DNA of 64,000 nucleotides from positions 558,001-622,000 of the forward strand of contig CAVPUY010000002.1 in the NCBI GenBank assembly GCA_963709075.1. The letters are read 5' to 3'. Positions 8,823 through 16,982 of this stretch are shown piece after piece. The translations under genes were made by a program, and so were the position numbers. The DNA is from Palsa-506 sp963709075. Its GTDB lineage: Bacteria; Actinomycetota; Actinomycetes; Streptosporangiales; Streptosporangiaceae. The number at the start of each line of letters is the position of its first letter. Positions within the stretch are counted from its first letter, which is position 1. Below the pieces are notes generated by a model. That model saw only the letters and a list, made by a program, of their open reading frames with translations, did no database searches and was not told the DNA's origin.

Positions 8823-10481
8823 TCAGCGCAGGCTGGCCAGCAGATTCCGGTTCCAGACCAGGACCGTATACGGGCCGGCGGCGTAGATCCTGGCCGGCTG
8901 GCCGAAGGCGGCCCGGACGTCGAAGGACCACGGATACCCGACACCGGGCGCGCCGGGCGGCAGTACCACGAAGGTCGCGGTATGCCGCCGCGGGTCGTAC
9001 CAGGAGGAGTCGGTCTCCCAGCCGCCGCGGGTCACGGTCTCGTGCCCGGACTGAACCGGCACGAGCTGCACGGCGCCCCCGCTGGCCAGGGTCGTGCTCG
9101 CAGCCTGCCAGTACCCGGCCAGGCCGTAGTCGAGCCGGTGGGCGGCAAGCCAGCTGGCGAGCTGCTGGCCCTGGGCGGGCTGGGCCGGCTGGGCGATCTC
9201 GCGGCTGAGGCAGATCAGGTAGCCGGTCAGCACGACCAGCAGGGCTGGCGCCAGCCCGGCCGCATCGAGCCGCCTGGCGAGCAGCCGGGCGGCGAGTACC
9301 GCGCTGAACGGCAGCACGGCCGCGATCTCCCTGGTGCTGTGGATGTCGACCGCGCGGGTGCCGCACACGTACGCGGCCAGGTTAATGACGATGGCCGCGA
9401 CCAGGACCTGCTGCACCAGGTCATCGCAGCGGGCGAACCGCCGGATGGCGATGCAGCCGCCGCAGGCGGCCAGCGCGAGACCCACGCCGTGCAGCATCGC
9501 GAGCGCCGCGACCAGGCCGAGGCTGTGGCTGAAGAAATCGGCGCCGAACAGCAGCAGCAGCCCGTGCCCGGCCAGCATCAGGTGCCCGGGCAGCTCGGCG
9601 TAGCTGGCCAGCGCGGAGCCTACCGGCCAGATCCGGAACCCGCCGGACCCGGCGATGAGCGCGAGCACCGCCTTCGCGGTCACGGCCGCGAGCACCGCCC
9701 CGGCCGCCAGCGAGAGCTCGAGCCGCCGGGCAGCCAGCGGCTCCCGCCGGATGAGGATGTCACGGTAGCAGCGGACACCGCAGGCCGTCAGCAGCGGCAG
9801 CACGCCAGTGACCAGCACCAGGCCGTCGGCGACCAGCGCCCAGCCCAGTAAGGCCGACGCTGCCAGCGGGACGTACCAGCGGCGCGGCGCCCGGTCAAGC
9901 AGCAGCCAGGTCAGCAGCAGCGGGACGGACGTCCCGACGTGGTCGGGATCCAGCATCAGCACGTAGACGCCGCTGCCAAGCTGCGGCGCCAGCATGATGC
10001 CGGCCGCGATGGCCATCCTGACGGTGGCCTGCCGCCCGTGCCGCCGCCCCTTCGCGAGCAGCGCCGCGAGCAGCACGAGCAGCGTGAAGGTGATCGCGCC
10101 TGCCAGGTGCACCACATCCGGCCGCAGGCCCCTGGCCAGTTCGATGAGCATGTACTCCGGCAGCTCGGTGGTGTAGAAGGACACGTCGGAGAGCCGCCAG
10201 CCGCGCAGCAGCAGGTTCCCGTGCAGCATGTCCCACGCCTGCAGGGCGTTGGCCGCGCCATCGGAGTCGACCGGGACGGTCCGCGAGATCTGCAGATAGC
10301 AGCGCAGCAGCAGCGCTCCGGCGGCGAGCCAGCAGGCCAGTGCCGCCGCGCGCCTGACCGCGGGCGGGACGGCCCTGGCGGGCCGGGCGGCCGGGCCGGC
10401 GTCCTTGGCGTCCTGCGGCCGCCGCAGGTCGTCCCCGGCGTCCTGGGCGTCCCGCGGCCGCGGCAGCCCAGGGGTCAGCAC
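8823..10481 (-). CDS. Polytopic membrane protein, GT-C glycosyltransferase-like
   Basis: A 552 aa protein with about ten hydrophobic segments and a soluble C-terminal domain (about 440-552). After the first helix (AAALACWLAAGALLLRCYLQ) comes VPVDSDGAANALQAWDMLHG, with an acidic Asp-Ser-Asp in the first outer loop. That is the layout of GT-C fold glycosyltransferases, which use polyprenyl-phosphate sugars. No specific family was recognised, so this is inference from topology. The start is GTG 10481 with TAGGCT seven bases upstream, so probably leaderless. It lies between pafA and the FKBP gene in the same direction. Confidence 0.7.
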   Translation of the reverse strand: MLTPGLPRPRDAQDAGDDLRRPQDAKDAGPAARPARAVPPAVRRAAALACWLAAGALLLRCYLQISRTVPVDSDGAANALQAWDMLHGNLLLRGWRLSDVSFYTTELPEYMLIELARGLRPDVVHLAGAITFTLLVLLAALLAKGRRHGRQATVRMAIAAGIMLAPQLGSGVYVLMLDPDHVGTSVPLLLTWLLLDRAPRRWYVPLAASALLGWALVADGLVLVTGVLPLLTACGVRCYRDILIRREPLAARRLELSLAAGAVLAAVTAKAVLALIAGSGGFRIWPVGSALASYAELPGHLMLAGHGLLLLFGADFFSHSLGLVAALAMLHGVGLALAACGGCIAIRRFARCDDLVQQVLVAAIVINLAAYVCGTRAVDIHSTREIAAVLPFSAVLAARLLARRLDAAGLAPALLVVLTGYLICLSREIAQPAQPAQGQQLASWLAAHRLDYGLAGYWQAASTTLASGGAVQLVPVQSGHETVTRGGWETDSSWYDPRRHTATFVVLPPGAPGVGYPWSFDVRAAFGQPARIYAAGPYTVLVWNRNLLASLR

Positions 10482-10488
10482 GCACGAG

Positions 10489-10494
10489 AGCCTA
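10489..10494 (-). promoter_or_regulatory. -10 hexamer for leaderless GT-C-like gene
   Basis: TAGGCT on the minus strand, seven bases before GTG 10481. No ribosome binding site is seen. Confidence 0.45.
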
Positions 10495-10554
10495 GCAACA
10501 ATCAGTAATGCTATGACGGCGTAGAGTCACTAGAGGCGAGTACCAGCAGCGCGA

Positions 10555-11913
10555 TTACATGCCGGCGATGAGCTTCTCCACCCGCTCGTCGACCGAGCGG
10601 AACGGGTCCTTGCACAGCACGGTGCGCTGCGCCTGGTCGTTGAGCTTCAGGTGCACCCAGTCCACCGTGAAGTCGCGGCGCCGCTCCTGCGCCCGGCGGA
10701 TGAACTCGCCGCGCAGCCGCGCCCTGGTGGTCTGCGGCGGCACCGACTTGGCCTCGAAGATGTCGATGTCCCGGCAGGCCCGTTCCACCGCGCCGCGCCG
10801 CTGCAGCAGGTAATACAGGCCCCGGCCGCGGTGCACGTCGTGGTAGGCGAGGTCGAGCTGCGCCACCCGCGGCGAGGCGAGCGGCAGGTCGTGCTTGGCC
10901 CGGTAGCGCTCGATCAGCTGGTACTTGGTCACCCAGTCGATTTCCCGCGCCACCAGGCCCAGGTCGCCGGTGTCGACCGCGCGCAGCGCCCGCTCCCACA
11001 GGTCGAGCACGCGTTTGGTGACCGCGTCCGGGCCGCGCCGGTCGGCGAAGTCCCTGGCCTTGGACAGGTACTCCTGCTGGATGTCGAGCGCGCTGACCTC
11101 GCGCCCGTTCGCCAGCCGGACCTTCCGCCGCCCGGTCATGTCATGGCTGACGTCCCTGATCGCCCTGATCGGGTTCTCCAGCGTCAGGTCGCGGAGCACG
11201 GTGCCTGCCTCGACCATCCGCAGCACCAGGTCGGTGGCGCCGACCTTGAGCAGCATCGTGGTCTCGCTCATGTTCGAGTCGCCCACGATCACGTGCAGCC
11301 GCCGGAAGCGCTCCGCGTCGGCGTGCGGCTCGTCCCTGGTGTTGATGATCGGCCGGGACCGGGTGGTCGCCGAGGACACCCCTTCCCAGATGTGCTCGGC
11401 CCGCTGGCTGACGCAGTAGACCGCGCCGCGCGGGGTCTGCAGCACCTTGCCGGCCCCGCAGATGATCTGCCTGGTGACCAGGAACGGGATCAGGATGTCG
11501 GCCAGCCTGCCGAACTCCCCGTGCCGGCCGACCAGGTAGTTCTCGTGGCAGCCGTACGAGTTGCCTGCGGAGTCTGTGTTGTTCTTGAACAGGTAGATGT
11601 CGCCGGCGATGCCCTCCTCGCGCAGCCGCCGGTCAGCGTCGACCAGCAGGCCCTCCAGGATCCGCTCGCCGGCCTTGTCGTGCGTGACCAGGTCGATCAG
11701 GCTGTCGCACTCCGGCGTCGCGTATTCCGGGTGGCTGCCGACGTCCAGGTACAGCCGGGCGCCGTTGCGCAGGAAGACATTGCTGCTCCGCCCCCAGGAC
11801 ACCACCCGGCGGAACAGGTACCTGGCGACCTCATCCGGCGATAGCCGCCGCTGGCCGCGGAAGGTACAGGTGACGCCGTACTCGTTCTCCAGCCCGAAGA
11901 TCCGCCTGTCCAT
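10555..11913 (-). CDS. pafA: Pup-protein ligase PafA
   Basis: ATP-dependent ligase that joins the C-terminal Glu of Pup to lysines of target proteins. It is 452 aa, full length. The N-terminus MDRRIFGLENEYG carries the Mg-ATP Glu (E9), and ARLYLDVGSHPEYATPE carries the catalytic Asp (about D57). Further family blocks are YLFKNNTDSAGNSYGCHENYL, RPIINTRDEPHAD and HVIVGDSNMSETT. The C-terminal Pup-groove domain ends DERVEKLIAGM. The start lies nine bases after the SSADH stop, with AGGAGG unusually close (one base) to the ATG. It is the last gene of the mpa-to-pafA minus-strand run. Confidence 0.97.
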   Translation of the reverse strand: MDRRIFGLENEYGVTCTFRGQRRLSPDEVARYLFRRVVSWGRSSNVFLRNGARLYLDVGSHPEYATPECDSLIDLVTHDKAGERILEGLLVDADRRLREEGIAGDIYLFKNNTDSAGNSYGCHENYLVGRHGEFGRLADILIPFLVTRQIICGAGKVLQTPRGAVYCVSQRAEHIWEGVSSATTRSRPIINTRDEPHADAERFRRLHVIVGDSNMSETTMLLKVGATDLVLRMVEAGTVLRDLTLENPIRAIRDVSHDMTGRRKVRLANGREVSALDIQQEYLSKARDFADRRGPDAVTKRVLDLWERALRAVDTGDLGLVAREIDWVTKYQLIERYRAKHDLPLASPRVAQLDLAYHDVHRGRGLYYLLQRRGAVERACRDIDIFEAKSVPPQTTRARLRGEFIRRAQERRRDFTVDWVHLKLNDQAQRTVLCKDPFRSVDERVEKLIAGM

Positions 11914-11922
11914 GCCTCCTGC

Positions 11923-13384
11923 TCACCAGTCCACGGCGATGTACTTGGTCTCGGTAAATTCCAGCAGCCCGTCGTGGCCGCCCTCGCGGCCGAGGCCGGA
12001 CTGCTTGACGCCGCCGAACGGCGCCGCCGGGTCGGACACGACACCGCGGTTGATGCCGATCATGCCGGCCTCAAGCGCCTCGGCCACCTGCAGCGCGCGC
12101 CGCAGGTCGCTGGTGTAGAGGTAGGAGACCAGGCCGTACTCGGTGCTGTTGGCCTGGGCGATGGCATCGGCCTGGTCGGTGAACCTGACCACCGGCGCGA
12201 CCGGCCCGAAGATCTCCTCGCCGAGGATGCCGGCCCCGGGCGGGACGTCGTCAAGCACGGTCGGCAGGTAGAAGTAGCCGGGCCGGTCGGGCGCCCGCCC
12301 GCCGGTGACCAGCCGGCTGCCGTCGCCGGTGGCCGACTCGACCAGGCTGGCGACTTTCGACCGGGTGTCGGCGTTGACCAGCGGGCCGAGGTCGGTACCG
12401 TCGTCCAGGCCGGGGCCCACGGACAGGCTGCTCAGCCTGCTGGCGAGCCCGGCTGGTGAACTCGCCGGCCACGGCGTCGTGCACGTAGAACCGGTTCGCG
12501 GCGGTGCACGCCTCTCCCCCGTTGCGCATCTTGGCGATGAACGCGCCCTGCACTGCCGCCTCGATGTCGGCGTCCTCGAATACCAGGAACGGGGCGTTGC
12601 CGCCGAGTTCCATGGAGCAGTTCGTCACCGTGTCGGCCGCGGTACGCAGCAGCGCCCGGCCGACCTCGGTCGAGCCGGTGAAGGACAGTTTCCGCACCCG
12701 CGGGTCGGCCAGCATCGCGGCGACCAGCGGGCCAGGCTTAGCCGTCGGCAGCACGTTGACGACGCCTGCTGGCACGCCTGCCTCGTGCAGCAGGGCGGCA
12801 ATCGCCAGCGCGGACAGCGGGGTCTCCTTGGCCGGCTTGAGCACCACGGTGCAGCCGGCCGCCAGCGCGGGGCCGATCTTCCTTGTCGCCATCGCCGCGG
12901 GGAAGTTCCACGGGGTGACGAGCACGCTCACGCCGACGGGCTGGTGCTGCACCAGGATCCGGTTCGCACCGGACGGCGCCAGGCCGAGCGACCCGTCATT
13001 CCTGACCGCCTCCTCGGCATACCAGCGGAAGAACTCGGCCGCGTAGGTCACCTCGCCGCGTGCATCATTCAGCGCCTTGCCGTTCTCCGCCACCATCAGC
13101 CTGGCCAGCGCCTCGGCCCGGCCGGTCATCAGCTCGTAGGCCCGGCGCAGGCACTCGCCGCGCTCCCGCGGCGGGCTGGCCGCCCAGCCGGGCAGCGCGT
13201 CGTGCGCGGCCGACACGGCGTCCAGCGCGTCTTCCGGCATCGCGTTGGCCACCTGTGCGATCACGCCCTCGGTCGCCGGGTCGGTCACCGGCAGCGTGCC
13301 GCCGCGCCCGGTGCCCCAGTGGCCGCCGATCAGCAGGCCAGTCGGCGGGTCGATGCCCGTCAGCGTCGCCAGGTCGGCGGTCAC
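11923..13384 (-). CDS. NAD(P)-dependent succinate-semialdehyde dehydrogenase-like aldehyde dehydrogenase (one frameshift)
   Basis: Aldehyde dehydrogenase superfamily, nearest the succinate-semialdehyde group, which oxidises aldehydes to acids (GABA shunt or related catabolism). It has the NAD-binding TPWNFPAAM segment, FTGSTEVGR, general base Glu in MELGGNAP (about E259) and nucleophile Cys in NGGEACTAANR (about C293). The C-terminus has EIFGPVAPVVRF and FGGVKQSGLGREGG. The frame breaks at about 12448-12450: dropping one base from the CCC there rejoins EFTSR to LASRLSSLSVGPG, giving 486 aa. The start is GTG 13384 with GGAGGAG five bases upstream. It sits between the M24 gene and pafA. The substrate is inferred only from family resemblance. 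Confidence 0.88.
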
Positions 13385-13496
13385 TTGCTCCTCCAGGGGC
13401 GCGGGGGCGATGCAGGACTGCGCACGGTCTCGACACTACCGCCGATGCGCGGCCGGCCTGCTGGCTGGCCCCGGGCGCAGCGTGCCGCCGGGCGGG

Positions 13497-14747
13497 TCAG
13501 TAGGGGTTGGTGACGAACAGCTCATCGGCCGGGAACTTGGTGATGATCTCCACCCCGCTGTCGGTGACCACCACTTCCTCCTCGATCCTGGCGGCGGACA
13601 CGCCGTCGGCCGCCGGGCAGTAGGTTTCCAGCGCGAAGACCATGCCGCGCTGGATTTCGACCGGGGCGTCCAGCGAGGTAAGCCTGCTGATGATCGGCCG
13701 CTCGTGCAGCGCCAGCCCCAGGCCGTGCCCGAACTGCAGGCCGAACGCGGTCTTCTCGTCGGCCAGGCCGATGTCCTCCGCGGTCGGCCAGAGCCTGGCC
13801 ACGTCGCTGGTGGAGACGCCCGGCGTGATCAGCTCGATGGCGGTATCCATCCACTCCCTGGCCCGCTTGTAGGCGTCCCGCTGCGCCTCGCTGGCCCGCC
13901 CGACGCTGAACGTCCGGTAGTAGCACGTGCGGTAGCCGTTGAAGGAATGCATGATGTCGAAGAAGGCCTGCTCGCCGGGCCTGATCATGCGGTCGGAGAA
14001 GTTGTGCGGATGCGGGTTGCAGCGCTCGCCGGAGACCGCGTTGATCGACTCGACGTCGTCCGAGCCCATCTCGTACAGCCGCTTGTTCGCCAGCGCCACG
14101 ATCTCGTTCTCCCGCACGCCGGGCTTCAGCGCCTCGGTGATGTCCTGGTAGACGCCGTCCACCATCGCCGCGGCGGTCGCCAGCAGGGCGATCTCGTCGG
14201 CAGACTTGAGCTGCCTGGCGTCCAGCATCACCTGCTGGCCATCGCGCACGTCCACGCCTGCCCGCTGCAGCTCGAAGAGCACGGGGAGCTCGGCGAAGTC
14301 GACGCCGACCGGCTGGCCGGCCACCCCGGCCTCGGCCAGCCGGCCGGTGATCTCCGCCACGCCGCGCTGCACCAGGTGCGCGTCCGGCGGCGCCGCCCCG
14401 CGCATCGTGGAATAGGAGGCTATGCAGTTCTCCGGCTTCAGCCACGGGCAGTACATCCGGTGGTGCACGGCCGCTGAGCCGAAGTCCCAGAGGTAAAGCT
14501 CCCCGGTCCTGGTGTAGAGGGCGTACCGGCACAGCTTGTCGCGGGTCCACTCGCCGATCGAGACTCCGGTCAGGTAGCGGATGTTGTTGTTGTCAAAGAC
14601 GAGCAGCGCGCCGAGGTCGCTGGCTGCTAGCGCCGTCATGGCCCGGCTGAGCCTGTGCTCGCGAAGCCTGGCGAAGTCCACCCGCTCTTCGAAGTCGACG
14701 CTCATGCGGCCCGGTGCCGGTGCCACCGCGCGGGTCGGAATCGCCAT
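13497..14747 (-). CDS. M24-family (pita-bread fold) aminopeptidase-like protein lacking one metal ligand
   Basis: A 416 aa protein with a creatinase-like N-terminal domain (LLVFDNNNIRYLTG) and a C-terminal M24 domain. Expected metal-site residues are D264 (FFDIMHSF), H341 (FGHGLGLALHERP), E374 (FALETYCP) and E389 (ARIEEEVVV). The second Asp of the usual GY-x-x-D-x-x-R-T motif is replaced: GYRTCYYRTF has C275 at that position. So it may bind metal differently or be a metal-free lyase or hydrolase, as creatinase is. AGGAG lies six bases before ATG 14747, and the gene starts 21 bases after prcA. Ordinary Xaa-Pro peptidase activity should not be assumed. Confidence 0.85.
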   Translation of the reverse strand: MAIPTRAVAPAPGRMSVDFEERVDFARLREHRLSRAMTALAASDLGALLVFDNNNIRYLTGVSIGEWTRDKLCRYALYTRTGELYLWDFGSAAVHHRMYCPWLKPENCIASYSTMRGAAPPDAHLVQRGVAEITGRLAEAGVAGQPVGVDFAELPVLFELQRAGVDVRDGQQVMLDARQLKSADEIALLATAAAMVDGVYQDITEALKPGVRENEIVALANKRLYEMGSDDVESINAVSGERCNPHPHNFSDRMIRPGEQAFFDIMHSFNGYRTCYYRTFSVGRASEAQRDAYKRAREWMDTAIELITPGVSTSDVARLWPTAEDIGLADEKTAFGLQFGHGLGLALHERPIISRLTSLDAPVEIQRGMVFALETYCPAADGVSAARIEEEVVVTDSGVEIITKFPADELFVTNPY

Positions 14748-14768
14748 GAAGTCTCCTGTGCTCAGCGG

Positions 14769-15554
14769 TCAGGCGCCGGGCCCCTGGCCCGCGTCCGGCT
14801 CGGCAGCATCCGGCTGGCCGGCCGCGTCCGGCTTCGCCGCCGGCTCAGGCTTGGCCGGGCTGGCCTGCGCGAGCAGGGCCTCCAGCCGCGGGCCCGCCAG
14901 CCGCCGGAAGGTCCGGTGCTCGCGCTCGCGGTCGAGCACGGCAACCTCGAGCTGGCTGGCCGTGATCTCCGGCCGCTCGCCGTTGGCCTGGCCGGACAGG
15001 GCCGCGATCGCGGTCGCCAGCGCGCCGGCCAGCGGCATGCGCTCGGCGTAATGCTCCTTCAGCGCCGCGGTGACCTGATCGGCCTGGCCGCCCATCGCGA
15101 CGAAGCCGTGCTCGTCGACGACCGAGCCGTCGAACGGGATCCGGTAGATCTGATCGGATTCCGGCCCCTCGCCGACTTCAGCGACGACGATCTCCACCTC
15201 GAACGGCTTGTTGCTCTCGGTGAAGATGGTGCCGAGAATCTGGGCGTACCAGTTGGCCAGGCCGCGCGCGGTGACGTCCTGCCGGTCGTACTGGAATCCG
15301 GTCATGTCCGCATAGCGGACGCCGGCCTTGCGCAGGTTCTCGAATTCGTTGTAGCGGCCGACCGCCGCGAAGGCAATCCGGTCGTAGATCTCGCTGATCT
15401 TGTGCAGGGCCCGGGACGGGTTCGGCGCGACGAACAAGATGCCGCCGTCGTACTGCAGCACCACCCCGCTGCGGCCGCGCGCGATGCCCTTGCGCGCGTA
15501 GTCCGCCTTGTCCTTCATCGCCTGCTCGGGCGACACGTAGAACGGCATGGACAC
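14769..15554 (-). CDS. prcA: 20S proteasome alpha subunit
   Basis: Forms the outer gating rings of the 20S core particle that degrades pupylated proteins. It is 261 aa. The N-terminal YVSPEQAMKDKADYARKGIARG is the actinobacterial gating helix region; the fold continues through GILFVAPN, KISEIYDRIAFAAVGRYNEF and DEHGFVAMGG. The C-terminal tail is a Pro/Ala/Glu/Asp-rich low-complexity extension (from about residue 230), longer than needed for the fold. GTG 15554 is favoured, with GGAAGAG about six bases upstream; ATG 15548 is also in frame. It follows prcB by 89 bases. Confidence 0.96.
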   Translation of the reverse strand: MSMPFYVSPEQAMKDKADYARKGIARGRSGVVLQYDGGILFVAPNPSRALHKISEIYDRIAFAAVGRYNEFENLRKAGVRYADMTGFQYDRQDVTARGLANWYAQILGTIFTESNKPFEVEIVVAEVGEGPESDQIYRIPFDGSVVDEHGFVAMGGQADQVTAALKEHYAERMPLAGALATAIAALSGQANGERPEITASQLEVAVLDREREHRTFRRLAGPRLEALLAQASPAKPEPAAKPDAAGQPDAAEPDAGQGPGA

Positions 15555-15643
15555 TGCTGGCTCTTCCCTTACTCTTGCGGGTCGGCTGGGCTCGTGACGG
15601 CGTGGCCGGGAGCCGGGCTGCCCGGCTGGCGGCGGCCCGGCGG

Positions 15644-16516
15644 CTAGCCGTTCGGCGGCGTGGTCTGATTCAGTTGCGCGCGCGGGCCGTCGGGTGCCTG
15701 CATCCGCTCAGCGACGATGGTGTCCGCGTACTCCCCGGATTCGGCATGGGAAAGGCGCCGGAAGCCGTCCGCCGTCACCGTCGCCACTATCGGGAAGATC
15801 CGCCTGGTCATGTCCAGGCCGCCGGTCGCCGAGTCTTCGTCGGCCGCGTCGTACAAGGCCTGCATGCAGGCGAGTATCGCGTCAGCGGCCGGCATGCCGT
15901 CGGTGTACAGCTTCTTCAGCGAGCCGCTGGCGAAGACCGAGCCTGAGCCGATCGCATGGAACCGGTGTTCCTCGTACCGGCCGCCGGTCACGTCGTAGCT
16001 GAAGATCCGGCCGGCCCCGGTGTCCTCGTCGAACCCGGCGAACAGCGGCACCACCACCAGGCCCTGCATGGCGCCGCCGATGTTGCCCCTGACCATGCTG
16101 GCGAGCCTGTTGGCCTTGCCCTCAAGCGAGAGCGCGCGGCCTTCGAGCTTCTCGTAATGCTCAAGCTCGACCTGGAACAGCCGGACCAGGTCGACCCCGA
16201 TGCCGGCCACCCCGGCGATGGCGACGCAGGAGAACTCGTCACTGCGGAATACCTTCTCGAAGTCGCGCTTGGAGATCATGCTGCCGGCGGTGGCCCGGCG
16301 GTCCCCGGCCATGACCACGCCGCCGTCGAACGCGGCGGCGACGATCGTCGTCCCGTGCGGCAGCCCCGCCGCCAGCGTTCCGGACGCCGGCCCGGCTGAC
16401 TCGCCGGACCCGGGCAGCAGGCCGGGCTCGGCCGAGGAGAGAAAGTCGCTGAACGATGACGTTCCCGCGCTCAGGTACGCGGCCGGGAACCGCCCTCGGT
16501 GGGAATCAGGGACCAC
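15644..16516 (-). CDS. prcB: 20S proteasome beta subunit
   Basis: Catalytic threonine-protease subunit of the 20S proteasome. It is 290 aa. A 55-residue propeptide ends at HG, and autocleavage before T56 (HG/TTIVAAAFDGGVVMAGDRRAT) would expose the catalytic Thr. Lys in RDFEKVF and the GDRRAT loop are conserved. The body contains AGVAGIGVDLVRLFQ, NIGGAMQGLVVVPL and HFAIGSGS-like HAIGSGSVFASGSLKKLY. The start is GTG 16516 with GGAAGGA about five bases upstream. It lies 129 bases after pup and before prcA in the same operon. Confidence 0.96.
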   Translation of the reverse strand: MVPDSHRGRFPAAYLSAGTSSFSDFLSSAEPGLLPGSGESAGPASGTLAAGLPHGTTIVAAAFDGGVVMAGDRRATAGSMISKRDFEKVFRSDEFSCVAIAGVAGIGVDLVRLFQVELEHYEKLEGRALSLEGKANRLASMVRGNIGGAMQGLVVVPLFAGFDEDTGAGRIFSYDVTGGRYEEHRFHAIGSGSVFASGSLKKLYTDGMPAADAILACMQALYDAADEDSATGGLDMTRRIFPIVATVTADGFRRLSHAESGEYADTIVAERMQAPDGPRAQLNQTTPPNG

Positions 16517-16645
16517 GCGGATCCTTCCGGTTGTGCCCGTCGTGTTGGACCAGACCCTACTGCGGATGCTGCCGCGGCGGCACGAGTGCCCGCGCCGCCA
16601 GCGGTAAGCCCACGGCGAAATCCGCCAGCCGGGCCCGGCCTGGCG

Positions 16646-16855
16646 TCACTCGCCGCCCTTCTGCACATACGACCGGACGAACTCCTCGGCGTTCTCCTCG
16701 AGTACCTCGTCGATCTCGTCGAGGATCGCGTCGACGTCATCAGTGAGCTTGTCCTGGCGCTCCCTGACCTCCTCGGTGCCCTGTGGCGCGCTGTCCGGCT
16801 CCTCCTCGGTGCGCCGGGGAGCCTGCCGCTGGCCGCCGGTATCCTTTGTCGCCAT
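16646..16855 (-). CDS. pup: Prokaryotic ubiquitin-like protein Pup, ending Gly-Gly-Glu
   Basis: Small disordered modifier that tags proteins for the proteasome. It is 69 aa, with an acidic N-terminus, the Mpa-binding coiled-coil region DDVDAILDEIDEVLEEN (about 39-55) and the C-terminus SYVQKGGE. Because the last residue is already Glu, no deamidation by Dop is needed before PafA can ligate it; mycobacterial and Streptomyces Pup end in Gln. GGAGG lies eight bases before ATG 16855. It is located between dop and prcB, the standard order. Confidence 0.97.
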   Translation of the reverse strand: MATKDTGGQRQAPRRTEEEPDSAPQGTEEVRERQDKLTDDVDAILDEIDEVLEENAEEFVRSYVQKGGE

Positions 16856-16897
16856 GTCGAAAACCTCCGTGCTCCGCGGGTAGTGCCCGCAGCCTCA

Positions 16898-16903
16898 ACG
16901 CTA
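16898..16903 (-). promoter_or_regulatory. Candidate -10 hexamer for the pup-prcBA operon
   Basis: TAGCGT on the minus strand, 42 bases before the pup ATG and inside the 127-base dop-pup gap. It would give a leader of about 35 bases containing the GGAGG site. No convincing -35 box was found. Confidence 0.35.
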
Positions 16904-16982
16904 TCCTCGCCAACGGGCGGCCTGCCCAACCCTGCCGCCCGATACTGGTATGGATCCGGAATGCGCGGCCCGGCCGGGCAGC

